A DNA stretch of 64,000 nt from assembly GCA_910574965.1 (NCBI GenBank), contig CAJTDB010000022.1, positions 1 through 64,000 on the forward strand. The letters run 5' to 3'. Within the stretch, counting starts at the first letter, position 1. Every line of letters begins with the position of its first letter. A program made the translations under genes and the position numbers. Positions 40,223-49,776 of the stretch are shown here, in pieces. Origin of the DNA: Lachnospiraceae bacterium. Lineage in GTDB: Bacteria; Bacillota; Clostridia; Lachnospirales; Lachnospiraceae. The notes below the pieces were generated by a model. It saw nothing but the letters and a program-made list of their open reading frames with translations. It made no database searches and had not been told where the DNA came from.

Positions 40223-41269
40223 ATGAGTATCAGTAAGAAAGAATTTGGAGCAACAAAAGACGGAACACAGGCATATTTGTATACCATCTGCAATGAGAAC
40301 GGAATGGAAGCGTCCGTAACTGATTATGGGGCTATATTAGTGAAGCTGATGGTGCCGGACAAAACCGGAAAGAAGACGGATCTGGTGCTTGGATATGATA
40401 AGCTGTCGGATTATGAAGTAAACGGCTGCTTTTTCGGCGCCACCATCGGGCGGAGCGCCAACCGCATCGGCGGGGCTTCTTTTGTGCTGGACAATGTCCG
40501 GTATGAGCTGCCGGCCAATGAAAACGGCAACAATCTGCATACCGATAAAGAACATGGATTTCATAAAGTAATGTGGCAGGCGGAGCTTCTTCCGGAGGAT
40601 GATGCAGTGAGATTTTCTTATGTAAGTCCTGACGGAGAGAACGGATTTCCGGGAATGCTTCGGATCTCCGTGACGTTTACATTATTGTCTGATATGGGGA
40701 TCCAGATTACTTATGATGGGGTGAGCGATCGGAAGACACTGATGAATATAACCAACCACAGTTATTTTAATCTGCGGGGACACGATGCAGGGAGTATTCT
40801 GAATGAGAAGATGATGATCTGTGCAGACGGTTTTACGGAGATTATGCCCGGTTCCATTCCTACAGGAAGAGTGCTTTTGGTGGAGGGAACTCCTATGGAC
40901 TTTCGGACTGCCAGGCGGATTGGGGACCGGATCGACGAGGATTTTCCGCAGCTCGTTCTGGGACAGGGCTATGACCACAACTGGGCGCTGAACACAGCTT
41001 TTGGACAGGTGGAGAAGATCGCTCAGGTGGAGGATGAAGAAGCAGGCCGCACGATGGAGGTCTGGTCTGATTTGCCGGGAGTACAGTTTTATACAGGGAA
41101 CTGTATCACGCCGCAGATCGGAAAAGGCGGCGCACATTACAATCGGCGCTGTGCTCTGTGCCTGGAGACTCAGTATTTTCCGGACAGTATTCATCATCCG
41201 GAATTTCGTCAGCCGGTATTCGAGGCGGGACAGCCGTATCATTCCATAACGATTTATAAATTCCGCTGA
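40223..41269 (+). CDS. galM: Aldose 1-epimerase
   Basis: Interconverts alpha and beta anomers of aldoses such as galactose, glucose, xylose or arabinose. Seen: GRSANRIGGASFVL, the first His in NNLHTDKEHGFHKVMW, catalytic NHSYFNLRGH, LGQGYDHNWAL and the general base Glu in CLETQYFPDS. Length 348 is typical. GGAG precedes the ATG. It is 19 bp ahead of the YesN gene and therefore probably the first gene of the arabinan-island regulatory operon. Confidence 0.93.
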   Translation: MSISKKEFGATKDGTQAYLYTICNENGMEASVTDYGAILVKLMVPDKTGKKTDLVLGYDKLSDYEVNGCFFGATIGRSANRIGGASFVLDNVRYELPANENGNNLHTDKEHGFHKVMWQAELLPEDDAVRFSYVSPDGENGFPGMLRISVTFTLLSDMGIQITYDGVSDRKTLMNITNHSYFNLRGHDAGSILNEKMMICADGFTEIMPGSIPTGRVLLVEGTPMDFRTARRIGDRIDEDFPQLVLGQGYDHNWALNTAFGQVEKIAQVEDEEAGRTMEVWSDLPGVQFYTGNCITPQIGKGGAHYNRRCALCLETQYFPDSIHHPEFRQPVFEAGQPYHSITIYKFR

Positions 41270-41288
41270 CGGGTGGGAGAGTGAACCT

Positions 41289-42905
41289 ATGCTGAAAGTA
41301 TTTTTGGTAGAAGATGAAATCGTAATGCGGGAAGGCATTAAGAATAATATTGACTGGGAAAAGGAAGGGTTTGAGTTTGCAGGAGAGGCCAGTGACGGGG
41401 AGCTGGCGTATCCCCTGATCCAGAAAGAAAAGCCGGATATTCTGATCGCAGATATTAAGATGCCTTTTATGGATGGGCTGGAGCTGAGCCGTCTGGTCCG
41501 CCAGGAGCTTCCGGATATTAAAGTTATCATTCTCAGCGGATATGATGAATTTGAATATGCCAAGGAAGCCATCAGCATCGGGATCACGGATTATCTGGTC
41601 AAGCCCATAGCGGGAGCAAAGCTTCTGGAGGCAGTGAAAAAAGTAGGAAAGATCATAGAGGAGGAACAGCAGCAGCGGCTGTTCCTCAAAACATTTGAAA
41701 AAGAGCGGCTTGAAAATATCCACCTGGCGAAACAGAAGATATTCCGAAGCCTGGCTTCCGGCAAGAAGCCGGTGTCGGAGCTTCTGAAGGATGCGCGGGA
41801 AGCCGGCGTCGATCTGGCGGCGAACCGGTATAATATTGTCCTTCTCCAGATTTTCGAGGAAGGGGAGACGGTTGGTTATTCCGAGAAGCAGAACGCCGCT
41901 GCGCAGGATATCGAGGAAATGACGGAGCATATGCCCGGCGTGCTGATGGTGGAACTCGGAATCGAAGGCTGGGCTTTTATCATCAAGGAGACGGATACAG
42001 AACGGAGTCTGGAACAGATTCTGCCGGATTTTCTGGAAAAGCTTCAGGAGATCATCCGCGGCTATGAAGGGATCGAGTATTTCGGAGGTGTCGGGAGAGC
42101 GGTGTGCCGGCTCAGCGAACTGAACCGGTGTTTTGAAGAGGCTAACCGTGCGTTTTCCTATCGATATCTGATCAATCGGAACCAGATCATCTACAGTGAG
42201 GAAGAGGCAAATGGGAGTTTTGCGGGCGGGCGGCTGAAGGCCAGTTCTCTGAACGTAATCAATATGGACCGGGAGATCGTGGAACGTTTTCTTAAGACCG
42301 GCCTTAAGAGTGAAGTGCGGCATTTTATAGACGAATATTTTGAGAGCGTAGGAGAGAGCGGCATCCGGTCCTTTCTGCTCCGGCAGTATGTGACGATGGA
42401 TATGTTTTTCACCACTGTGGCCATGCTCCGGCAGATCGGATACGATTCGGAGGATCTGGTGGAACGGTGCGGAGACTTTCAGGCCATGACATCGGTATTT
42501 TCTTCGGTGGAACAGACGAAATCGTATCTGCAGGGAGTATTCGAAGCGGCTCTTGACCTGCGGGATACCGTTTCTCAGAAGAAATACAGCTCTCTTTTGA
42601 AAAATGCCAGAACCTATATTGAGCAGAATTATGATAATGAAGAGATTTCGCTGAATACAGTGGCGGCCAGCGTCAATTTAAGCCCCAACCATTTCAGCAC
42701 GATTTTCAACCAGGAGACCGGTCAGACTTTCATTGAATTTCTGACACATGTACGCATGGAAAAGGCAAAGGAACTCCTGAGAGGCACTTCCATGCGGATG
42801 TCGGAGATTGCTTATACGGTGGGGTATAAGGACGCACACTATTTCAGTTATTTGTTTAAGAAGACGCAGGAATGTACACCAAGAGAATTCCGTTCTCAGG
42901 GTTAG
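41289..42905 (+). CDS. yesN: YesN-type response regulator (receiver plus AraC HTH)
   Basis: A 538-residue regulator. The receiver occupies residues 1-120: LVEDEIVMREGI, phospho-Asp in ILIADIKMPFMDG, and DYLVKPI. A long variable middle domain follows, then an AraC-type DNA-binding end (about 430-535) with EEISLNTVAASVNLSPNHFS and MRMSEIAYTVGYKDAHYFS. AraC-type regulators bind direct repeats about two helical turns apart. Such repeats are present before the importer and GH43 genes, which makes those promoters its likely targets. It pairs with the adjoining YesM kinase. Confidence 0.92.
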   Translation: MLKVFLVEDEIVMREGIKNNIDWEKEGFEFAGEASDGELAYPLIQKEKPDILIADIKMPFMDGLELSRLVRQELPDIKVIILSGYDEFEYAKEAISIGITDYLVKPIAGAKLLEAVKKVGKIIEEEQQQRLFLKTFEKERLENIHLAKQKIFRSLASGKKPVSELLKDAREAGVDLAANRYNIVLLQIFEEGETVGYSEKQNAAAQDIEEMTEHMPGVLMVELGIEGWAFIIKETDTERSLEQILPDFLEKLQEIIRGYEGIEYFGGVGRAVCRLSELNRCFEEANRAFSYRYLINRNQIIYSEEEANGSFAGGRLKASSLNVINMDREIVERFLKTGLKSEVRHFIDEYFESVGESGIRSFLLRQYVTMDMFFTTVAMLRQIGYDSEDLVERCGDFQAMTSVFSSVEQTKSYLQGVFEAALDLRDTVSQKKYSSLLKNARTYIEQNYDNEEISLNTVAASVNLSPNHFSTIFNQETGQTFIEFLTHVRMEKAKELLRGTSMRMSEIAYTVGYKDAHYFSYLFKKTQECTPREFRSQG

Positions 42906-42915
42906 GAGACAGAAT

Positions 42916-44364
42916 ATGAAGGAGAAAGGCTCAACGCTGAAGAAAAGGCTTCATCTGCTGATGCTGGTCTGCCTGGGGCCTCTGGCGGTAATAACCGTCT
43001 ATCTGCTGATGCTGGTCAATCAGTTGTCTCAGCGGTACGATTTTATCGTGGAGAACATTACCAGAGCCAACGACTATAATATTGATTTTAAGGAAGATAT
43101 GGATTACCTGATGTACATTATCGTGGCCAACTCCGAGCGCGCGAAAGAGCTGGTGGACACAGAACAGTCGCATGTGATGATTGATGATGCGAGAAAGGTA
43201 TTTCAGAATCTGTATGAAGTCTCGGATATGAGCTATGGGAAAAGTCAGTTGAACCGGATCCTGAAAAGCCTGAATACTCTGGAGGATCGCGTCTCGGAGA
43301 TTGAGCGGGATGCTCTGGTGAGCGGGTATTACGATAAAAATATGGAACGCCTGGATCTGGATATCCGGATACTGACCGAGCTGATCCAGGAGCAGATTCA
43401 GAAATATATTTATTATGAGGCCACCAATCTGGAGGTGCTGAGGGAGACCATCCGGGCAGATGTGGACCGGGGCATCCGCATGAGTCTCATTTTATTTCTG
43501 ATGATCCTTGCAGGAGCACTTCTGATCAGCCGCAAAATTACGACAGGCATTACAGGACCGATCCGCAGACTGTGTGAGACTACGAGACAGGCGGGAAGCG
43601 GTGACTTTGCGGTTCGTGCCCAGGAAGTGACGACGGACGACGAGCTGGCGATGCTGAACACGAGTTTTAACCAGATGGTGGAGAAAATCGGCAATCTGGT
43701 GGAGGATATCCGGACGGAGCAGAGAAATCTGCAGGCTATGGAACTGAAGCTGCTTCAGGCCCAGATCAATCCTCATTTTCTGTATAATACGCTGGACGCC
43801 ATTATTTGGCTGGCAGAAGCCGGGCAGAAAGAACAGGTAGTTATGATGGTGTCTTCTTTATCGGATTTTTTCCGGACGACGCTGAGTAAGGGAAGAGATC
43901 ACATTTCCGTGGAGGAAGAGGAAGCGCACATTCGAAGCTATCTGGAGATTCAGCATTTTCGCTACCGGGACATTCTGGAGTACGAGATTCGGATTCCGGA
44001 GGAGCTGCATGAGTACCAGATACTGAAAATGACCCTTCAGCCGCTGGTGGAGAACGCTCTGTATCATGGAATCAAGAACAAGAGGGGACTGGGGCATATT
44101 ACGGTCACCGGAGAACAGGAAGGAGAACGGCTGATCTTCTGCGTCAGGGATAATGGAATGGGGATGGAACCGGAGCGTCTGCAGAAAGTGCGCCGGATCA
44201 TTACCGGAGAGTTGGCGGACGAGAATACGTCGTCGGGTTTTGGATTGTCCAATGTAGAACAAAGGATCAGGCTGAACTGCGGAGCGGACTACGGACTGTC
44301 CATAGACAGTGTATACAAAGAGGGTACGGCGGTGCAGGTAGTGATCCCTGCCGTAAAAAAATAA
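42916..44364 (+). CDS. yesM: YesM-type sensor histidine kinase
   Basis: A 482-residue membrane kinase: span 1 (about residues 12-35), an extracytoplasmic helical sensor (about 36-190), span 2 (about 195-212), HAMP, then His_kinase with QAQINPHFLYNTLD and HATPase_c with LQPLVENALYHGI, RDNGMGM and GFGLSNV. The ATG at 42916 lies after TTAGGAG, 10 bp past the yesN stop; the frame extends upstream only inside yesN. The phospho-acceptor is the His of NPHFLYN. It probably senses an arabinoside, directly or through a binding protein (inference). Confidence 0.93.
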   Translation: MKEKGSTLKKRLHLLMLVCLGPLAVITVYLLMLVNQLSQRYDFIVENITRANDYNIDFKEDMDYLMYIIVANSERAKELVDTEQSHVMIDDARKVFQNLYEVSDMSYGKSQLNRILKSLNTLEDRVSEIERDALVSGYYDKNMERLDLDIRILTELIQEQIQKYIYYEATNLEVLRETIRADVDRGIRMSLILFLMILAGALLISRKITTGITGPIRRLCETTRQAGSGDFAVRAQEVTTDDELAMLNTSFNQMVEKIGNLVEDIRTEQRNLQAMELKLLQAQINPHFLYNTLDAIIWLAEAGQKEQVVMMVSSLSDFFRTTLSKGRDHISVEEEEAHIRSYLEIQHFRYRDILEYEIRIPEELHEYQILKMTLQPLVENALYHGIKNKRGLGHITVTGEQEGERLIFCVRDNGMGMEPERLQKVRRIITGELADENTSSGFGLSNVEQRIRLNCGADYGLSIDSVYKEGTAVQVVIPAVKK

Positions 44365-44441
44365 ACTTATTCGTAAAAAAACAAACTTTCTTATAAAAAC
44401 ACTTCTGATTGATCAAAAAAACAGTAAAAAATCACACTTTA
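44351..44441 (+). promoter_or_regulatory. A-rich direct repeats ahead of the arabinose-type importer (set 1)
   Basis: CCGTAAAAAAATAAACTTAT (44351), TCGTAAAAAAACAAACTTTC (44371) and a weaker TTATAAAAACACTTC (44391) are spaced 20 bp; a further CAGTAAAAAATCACACTTTA starts at 44422. The first overlaps the end of yesM. They match set 2 before the GH43 gene and are candidate YesN sites. Confidence 0.6.
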
Positions 44442-44451
44442 TTCCGAAGAG

Positions 44452-44481
44452 TTTCCATTTTTTTTTACAAAGAAATATGAT
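44452..44481 (+). promoter_or_regulatory. Possible promoter of the importer operon
   Basis: TTTCCA (44452-44457), 18 bp spacer, TATGAT (44476-44481). The boxes are weak, as expected for an activator-dependent promoter, and lie just downstream of the direct repeats. Confidence 0.4.
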
Positions 44482-44543
44482 ATCCTTTGGTTGTGGCCGG
44501 AAGAAAATCCGCCACAAATAAAATACATAGGGAGGATATCACT

Positions 44544-45620
44544 ATGAAGAGAAAGTTTGTAAGTGCACTGGTATGTGCGGCAATGGTAGCAACGATGGCA
44601 GTAGGATGCGGCGGCGGAAACACCGAGACAAACGCACCGGCATCTGATGCAGGAACAGAGGCTCCGGCTGAGACGGAAGCGCCGGCCGAGACCGAAGCGC
44701 CGGACGCAGGCGCAGATGCAGAGGCTCCCGCGGCAGGCGGAGAGACAATTTCCATCGGTATCATCAACAACGACCCCAATGAGTCCGGATACCGTACCGC
44801 AAACGTAAGAAATCTTGAGGAGACCTTCTCCGAGGCAAACGGATATGCGACCCAGACCTTCTACGGCAAAGAGAACGACAAGCAGGTTGAGGCGGCACAG
44901 AAGATGATTCAGGACGGTGTAGATTATCTGCTCATTTCCGCAGCAGACGTTTCCGGATGGGATACCGTACTTCAGGATGCACAGGATGCAGGCGTACGCG
45001 TACTCCTCTATGACCGTATCGTAAATGCAAGTGAAGATCTGTATGAGGCAGGCGTTGTATCCGATATGGCAAAAGAGGGCGAGACCGCAGTGGCATGGCT
45101 GGAGAAGCAGGGACTTGAGAAATACGAGATCATTCACCTGCAGGGCCAGATGGGTGCGGCAGCTCAGGTAGGCCGTTCCGAGGCGCTGACCGCAGCGGCA
45201 GAGGAGAAAGGCTGGACGCTGGTAACTCAGCAGACCGCTGAGTGGAATGCAGAGAAAGCACAGCAGATCGTACAGTCCGTGATCGATTCCGGCAAGAGCT
45301 TCAATGTGATCTATGCGGAGAACGACGACATGGCAAAGGGTGCTGTTGCAGCTCTGGATAAAGCGAACATCTCTCACGGCGTAGACGGAGACGTCATCAT
45401 TATGGGCTTTGACTGCAACAAGTGGGCTCTGGAAGAGCTGAAAGCCGGCAACTGGAACTATGACGGACAGTGCAACCCGTTCCAAGGCGAGAAGCTTGCA
45501 GAGCTTATCAAGAAAATCGAGAGCGGAGAGACTCTGTCGGAGAAGCTGATCTATATGGAGGAGAAAGGCTTTGACGCAAAAGAGATTACTCAGGAAGATA
45601 TCGATAACTTTGGAATTTAA
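44544..45620 (+). CDS. Sugar-binding lipoprotein, YtfQ-like
   Basis: The solute receptor of the second importer. Seen: signal peptide and lipobox VGCG (Cys22 by count), a low-complexity linker of Glu-Ala-Pro repeats (TEAPAETEAPAETEAP) to about residue 68, then the binding fold with SIGIINNDPNESGYR, LLISAADVSGWDTVL, VIYAENDDMAKGAV and YDGQCNPFQGEKLAEL. The closest known pattern is YtfQ, the furanose-binding protein. With two separate permeases downstream this fits arabinofuranose, galactofuranose or short arabinosides (inference). AGGGAGG precedes the ATG. A terminator-like hairpin after it should make it the most abundant product of the operon. Confidence 0.88.
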   Translation: MKRKFVSALVCAAMVATMAVGCGGGNTETNAPASDAGTEAPAETEAPAETEAPDAGADAEAPAAGGETISIGIINNDPNESGYRTANVRNLEETFSEANGYATQTFYGKENDKQVEAAQKMIQDGVDYLLISAADVSGWDTVLQDAQDAGVRVLLYDRIVNASEDLYEAGVVSDMAKEGETAVAWLEKQGLEKYEIIHLQGQMGAAAQVGRSEALTAAAEEKGWTLVTQQTAEWNAEKAQQIVQSVIDSGKSFNVIYAENDDMAKGAVAALDKANISHGVDGDVIIMGFDCNKWALEELKAGNWNYDGQCNPFQGEKLAELIKKIESGETLSEKLIYMEEKGFDAKEITQEDIDNFGI

Positions 45621-45657
45621 GTTCTGAAAATACAGGAACGGTTAACAGGTGCTTTTT

Positions 45658-45706
45658 AAAAAGCGCGGTGCGGTAAGGGATATTACAGGACTGCACCGCG
45701 CTTTTT
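45658..45706 (+). terminator. Attenuating terminator between the binding protein and the ATPase
   Basis: AAAAGCGCGGTGC pairs with GCACCGCGCTTTTT around a loop of about 20 bases. As no clear promoter follows, it probably lets only part of transcription continue into the transporter genes. Confidence 0.8.
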
Positions 45707-45799
45707 ATGCGGAAACGGTCAGCGGACCGTAAGCCGGATGGCGTGTGTGCAAAGGCACACTTCATAAAAATAAATATTTTACAGGAGGTGAACTTTAGG

Positions 45800-47308
45800 G
45801 TGGCAGAAAATATTGTATTGCAGATGAAAAACATTCATAAGAGCTTTCCTGGAGTACGTGCCCTGCAGGGTGTAGACTTTACCCTTCGCAAAGGTGAGGT
45901 TCATGCGCTCATGGGAGAAAACGGAGCCGGAAAATCAACCTTGATTAAAGTTCTGACCGGTGTCTACAGCAAGGATGAGGGGCAGATTTCCATCGAAGGA
46001 AAAGAAGTCGCGATTCACTCTCCGCAGGAGGCCCAGAAGAATGGTGTCAGCACCGTGTATCAGGAGATCACGCTCTGCCCGAATCTGTCCGTTGCCGAGA
46101 ATATGTATATCGGCCGGCTGGAAAATATCTGCCAGAACTGGAAGAAAATGAATACCGACGCGGATAAGATTCTGCAGTCGCTGGATATTCCGGCGAAGGC
46201 AACCCAGCAGCTTTCCACCTGTTCGCTGGCGGTTCAGCAGATGGTGGCCATTGCCCGCGCGGTGGATACAGACTGTAAAGTGCTGATTCTTGACGAGCCG
46301 ACGTCCTCACTGGATGAACAGGAAGTGGAGAAGCTGTTTAAGCTCATGCGGGATCTGAAGGGCAGAGGCGTGGGGATCGTCTTTGTAACTCATTTCCTGG
46401 ATCAGGTGTATGAAATCTGCGATCGGATCACAGTAATGCGCGACGGCCAGTTGGTAGGGGAGTATGAGATCGAGAAGCTTCCGCGGGTTCAGCTGGTGTC
46501 CAAGATGCTCGGCAAGGAACTGGATGACCTGTCGGATATCCAGGGAGAATACTCCACCTATGAGCCGAAAGAGGGAGAGGCGCCTGTCTTTGAGGCGGAA
46601 GAGCTTCACAGTGACGCAGGAATCAAGCCTTTTAATTTCCACATTAAAAAGGGAGAAGTGAATGGATTTACCGGACTGCTCGGTTCCGGAAGAAGCGAGA
46701 GCGTGCGCGCCATCTTCGGTGCGGACCGGATTCTCGGCGGAAGAGTCAAGATGAACGGAAAGCCGGTTAAGATCAGAAAGCCTATTGATGCCATGAAAAA
46801 CGGCATTGCATATCTACCGGAAGACCGCAAGAGAGACGGTATCGTGGGAGATTTATCGGTCCGTGACAACATTCTGCTGGCTCAGCAGGTGCTCAGAGGC
46901 TTCTTAAAGCCCTTCTCCAAAGGAGAGGCGGACAAAATAGCAGACGAATACATTAAGCTTCTAAGCGTCAAGACAGCCTCTGCGGATACGCCGATCAAAT
47001 CTCTGTCCGGCGGCAATCAGCAGAAAGTCATTCTGGCGCGCTGGCTTCTGACCCATCCGGAATATCTGATTCTGGATGAGCCGACCAGAGGAATTGACGT
47101 CGGTACCAAGGTCGATATACAGAAACTGGTGTTAAAGCTCGCCTCTGAGGGAATGAGCGTTACCTTTATTTCCTCCGAGCTGGACGAGATGCTTCGTACC
47201 TGCTCCAGACTTGTTGTCATGCGCGACGGCAGGATGGTAGGAGAGCTTTCGGGACAGGATCTGAACCAGAACAAGGTTATGAACACCATTGCCGGAGGTG
47301 ATAAATAA
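45800..47308 (+). CDS. Sugar ABC transporter ATP-binding protein, YtfR-like
   Basis: A tandem ATPase of the RbsA family, 502 residues. First half: Walker A GENGAGKST, signature near LSTCSLAVQQMVAIARA, Walker B VLILDEPTSSLD. Second half: degenerate Walker A GLLGSGRSE, signature SLSGGNQQKVILARW, Walker B LILDEPTRGID. The start is taken as GTG 45800, 11 bp after AGGAGG; the open frame extends 31 codons further upstream but those residues are unlike the family and cross the ribosome site. Serves the two permeases that follow. Confidence 0.9.
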   Translation: MAENIVLQMKNIHKSFPGVRALQGVDFTLRKGEVHALMGENGAGKSTLIKVLTGVYSKDEGQISIEGKEVAIHSPQEAQKNGVSTVYQEITLCPNLSVAENMYIGRLENICQNWKKMNTDADKILQSLDIPAKATQQLSTCSLAVQQMVAIARAVDTDCKVLILDEPTSSLDEQEVEKLFKLMRDLKGRGVGIVFVTHFLDQVYEICDRITVMRDGQLVGEYEIEKLPRVQLVSKMLGKELDDLSDIQGEYSTYEPKEGEAPVFEAEELHSDAGIKPFNFHIKKGEVNGFTGLLGSGRSESVRAIFGADRILGGRVKMNGKPVKIRKPIDAMKNGIAYLPEDRKRDGIVGDLSVRDNILLAQQVLRGFLKPFSKGEADKIADEYIKLLSVKTASADTPIKSLSGGNQQKVILARWLLTHPEYLILDEPTRGIDVGTKVDIQKLVLKLASEGMSVTFISSELDEMLRTCSRLVVMRDGRMVGELSGQDLNQNKVMNTIAGGDK

Positions 47309-47309
47309 T

Positions 47310-48401
47310 ATGGAAAACAATCATGCGAAACAATCCAAAGGAAGCAGCTTTTTTGCAGATCTTACGAGAAATCAGCTGTTTATTCCGATGGCGGCACTTC
47401 TGCTGCTTTTGGTATTTAATCTGATCATGGATCCGGGTTTCTTCAAGATTACGCTGGGATACAACAGCGCGGGCCATCCGGTTCTGTCCGGTTTCCTGAT
47501 TACGATTCTGGATTACGGCTCTGAACTGGCGATTCTTGCCATCGGCATGACGCTTGTGACGGCGGCTACCGGCGGTCAGGACATCAGCGTGGGCGCTGCC
47601 ATCGCCATCAGCGGAAGCGTACTTCTGCGCATGCTCTGCGGAACCAACACCCGGCCGGAGACGCTGGTGATGCCGGTGCTTCTGGCATTTGTGATTACGT
47701 GCGTAGTAGCTATGCTCTTCGGTGCTTTTAACGGTACGCTTGTAGCGGTCTTCGGGATTCAGCCCATGATTGCAACGCTGATACTTTATACGGCAGGACG
47801 TTCCATCGCGGCATGGGTCAACAACAATGAACTTCCGATTATCAGTGAGCCGTCTTTTGCCTATTACGGAGGATTCATACCGGGCTGCCCGATCCCTACG
47901 CCTTTCTTCATTGCCGTGCTGTGCGTAGCAGTAATCGCGCTGGTGCTGAAGTTCACAACTTTGAGGCTTTACACCCAGGCGGTAGGCATCAACGAGTATT
48001 CGGCCAAGCTGAACGGTCTGAACCCGGTGTTCATTAAGATTCTGTCTTTCGTAATCCTCGGTCTGTGCGTAGCAGTGGTAGGGCTGATTAAAGTCAGCCG
48101 TTTCTCCAGCATCAACTATTCGGTCATTGCGAAAGATATCGAGATGGATGCCATCCTGGCGGTTGCTCTGGGCGGCAATGCTCTGAGCGGAGGCAAGTTC
48201 AACATGACAGCTTCCATCATCGGCGCATATGTGATTCAGTGTCTGACAACGACGCTGTATAAGTTCGACGTACAGGCGGACGCGCTTCCGGCTTATAAAG
48301 CAGTCGTCGTCATCGCTCTGGTCGTTCTGAGCGCTCCGATTGTGAGAGAGAAGCTGGCTGCTCTGATGCCGAAATCAGGTTCCAGGGAGGTGGCGAAATG
48401 A
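47310..48401 (+). CDS. Sugar ABC transporter permease 1, YtfT-like
   Basis: A 363-residue permease with about ten hydrophobic spans. Seen: AIGMTLVTAATGGQDISVGA (the family's GG-DLSVG block), a polar insert around GGFIPGCPIPTPF, and AVALGGNALSGGKFNM. GGAGGTG lies before the ATG at 47310. YtfQRT-YjfF systems need two different permeases, and the next gene supplies the other. The stop overlaps that gene as ATGA. Confidence 0.9.
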   Translation: MENNHAKQSKGSSFFADLTRNQLFIPMAALLLLLVFNLIMDPGFFKITLGYNSAGHPVLSGFLITILDYGSELAILAIGMTLVTAATGGQDISVGAAIAISGSVLLRMLCGTNTRPETLVMPVLLAFVITCVVAMLFGAFNGTLVAVFGIQPMIATLILYTAGRSIAAWVNNNELPIISEPSFAYYGGFIPGCPIPTPFFIAVLCVAVIALVLKFTTLRLYTQAVGINEYSAKLNGLNPVFIKILSFVILGLCVAVVGLIKVSRFSSINYSVIAKDIEMDAILAVALGGNALSGGKFNMTASIIGAYVIQCLTTTLYKFDVQADALPAYKAVVVIALVVLSAPIVREKLAALMPKSGSREVAK

Positions 48402-49417
48402 GCAAAAAGTTTAAGAACATGAGCGATACCAATCTGCTTTTGACCATTACGATTGTCGTATTTTTTGTAATGTATATCGGAGCTATGATCTTTCTGGGTT
48501 CCGGTTTCCTGAAGCCGCAGACCTTTTTCAACATTTTAAATGCCCAGGCGGCGCTGATCATCCTTTCCTGCGGCATGAGCCTTGTTATGATCACCGGAGG
48601 GATCGACATCTCCGTAGGCGGTGTAACTGCCCTGATCAGCATGTGCTGTGCGGTCTATCTGGATCAGAAAGGCGGAAATGTATTTATGGCAGTGGTGATT
48701 GCCCTGCTGATCGGCCTGGCTTTCGGTCTGGTCCAGGGATTTCTGGTTGCTTATCTGGATATTCAGCCGTTCATCGTCTCTCTGGCAGGGATGTTCTTTG
48801 CCCGCGGTATGACGACCATTGTCAACAGCAATCCGTTTAATGTGGAGAACGAGGCGTTTGTGGCTCTGAAAGGCACCCGTATCATTATTCCGGGTCTGGG
48901 TTCCGTCAATAAGATCGGCAAATATGTGGACGCGTACATAGAGATCGGCGTGATCGTTGCGCTTCTGGTAGTCCTTGTTATGTTTATCCTGCTGAAATGG
49001 ACGAAGCTCGGCCGTGCTTTCTACGCAGTGGGCGGCAACAGTCAGAGCGCGCTCATGCTGGGCATCAATGTGAAGAGGACCCGATTCCTTTCCCATCTGC
49101 TCTGCAGTCTTCTGGCAGGTGTAGGCGGATTTGTCTATTTCCTGCATGTCGGTTCTGGTTCTCCGTCCCATGCCAGCGGCGCGGAGATGAACGCCATCGC
49201 TTCGTCTATTATCGGCGGAACGATGCTCACCGGCGGCGTAGGCAATATTATCGGAACGTTCTTCGGAGTACTGTCTCTGAGCACGATTCAGAACATCGTT
49301 TCTTCCGCCGGACTGGATGAACCCTGGTGGATCGGTATCACCATTGCGGCGATGCTGTGTCTGTTCCTGATTATACAGAGCGTCATTATGGCAATCCGGA
49401 AAAAGAGCGTGGCGTAG
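48398..49417 (+). CDS. Sugar ABC transporter permease 2, YjfF-like
   Basis: The second permease, 339 residues, forming a heteromeric channel with permease 1. Seen: LSCGMSLVMITGGIDISVGG, FYAVGGNSQSALMLGINV and ASSIIGGTMLTGGVGN. About nine hydrophobic spans. Starts within the previous stop (ATGA) with GGGAGG just upstream. A GC-rich terminator follows about 60 bp after the stop, closing the importer operon. Confidence 0.9.
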   Translation: MSKKFKNMSDTNLLLTITIVVFFVMYIGAMIFLGSGFLKPQTFFNILNAQAALIILSCGMSLVMITGGIDISVGGVTALISMCCAVYLDQKGGNVFMAVVIALLIGLAFGLVQGFLVAYLDIQPFIVSLAGMFFARGMTTIVNSNPFNVENEAFVALKGTRIIIPGLGSVNKIGKYVDAYIEIGVIVALLVVLVMFILLKWTKLGRAFYAVGGNSQSALMLGINVKRTRFLSHLLCSLLAGVGGFVYFLHVGSGSPSHASGAEMNAIASSIIGGTMLTGGVGNIIGTFFGVLSLSTIQNIVSSAGLDEPWWIGITIAAMLCLFLIIQSVIMAIRKKSVA

Positions 49418-49478
49418 GCAGGGAAGCCGAAACCGACAGGGGACGAAAAACGGTACCCCAAAGTGCAGAAGGAGAGAA

Positions 49479-49510
49479 GGGGCCGGCCTGTGCGGGCGGG
49501 CCTCTTTTTT
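49479..49510 (+). terminator. Terminator of the importer operon
   Basis: AGGGGCC-GGCC pairs with GGGC-GGGCCTC, followed by six T. The rest of the 359 bp gap to araA (49511-49675) shows nothing clear; the repeat element occupies its end. Confidence 0.8.
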
Positions 49511-49675
49511 GGGTTCTCTGTTGAAGAGCTTCGGCAGCGGAAAATATGCTCCGCCTGATCGGCGATCCGGACTCTGACGGGACATACCTTTGCCGACCGG
49601 CACTGCAGAACCGGGATTCTGTAAAGGACCTGAAGGGGTAAACATTGGGGTAAAGACCATGCTTTAAATAAAAAA

Positions 49676-49776
49676 GCATTTGCGCAGATGCGGAACTGTT
49701 AAACAGCATAGATCAGCTTCCTGGGAAAAGAGACAGGAAGCTGATCTATGCAAAACGGTAATAGGAGGCAATAATA
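49676..49776 (+). promoter_or_regulatory. Core-hairpin ribosome-site element ahead of araA (two hairpins)
   Basis: A small hairpin GCATTTGC/GCAGATGC (49676-49691), core GGAACTGTTAAACA (49692-49705), then a perfect 18 bp stem with arms GCATAGATCAGCTTCCTG (49706-49723) and its complement (49734-49751), then AAAACGGTAATAGGAGG (49752-49768), the araA ribosome site. The last core is the most altered of the series. Confidence 0.78.
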
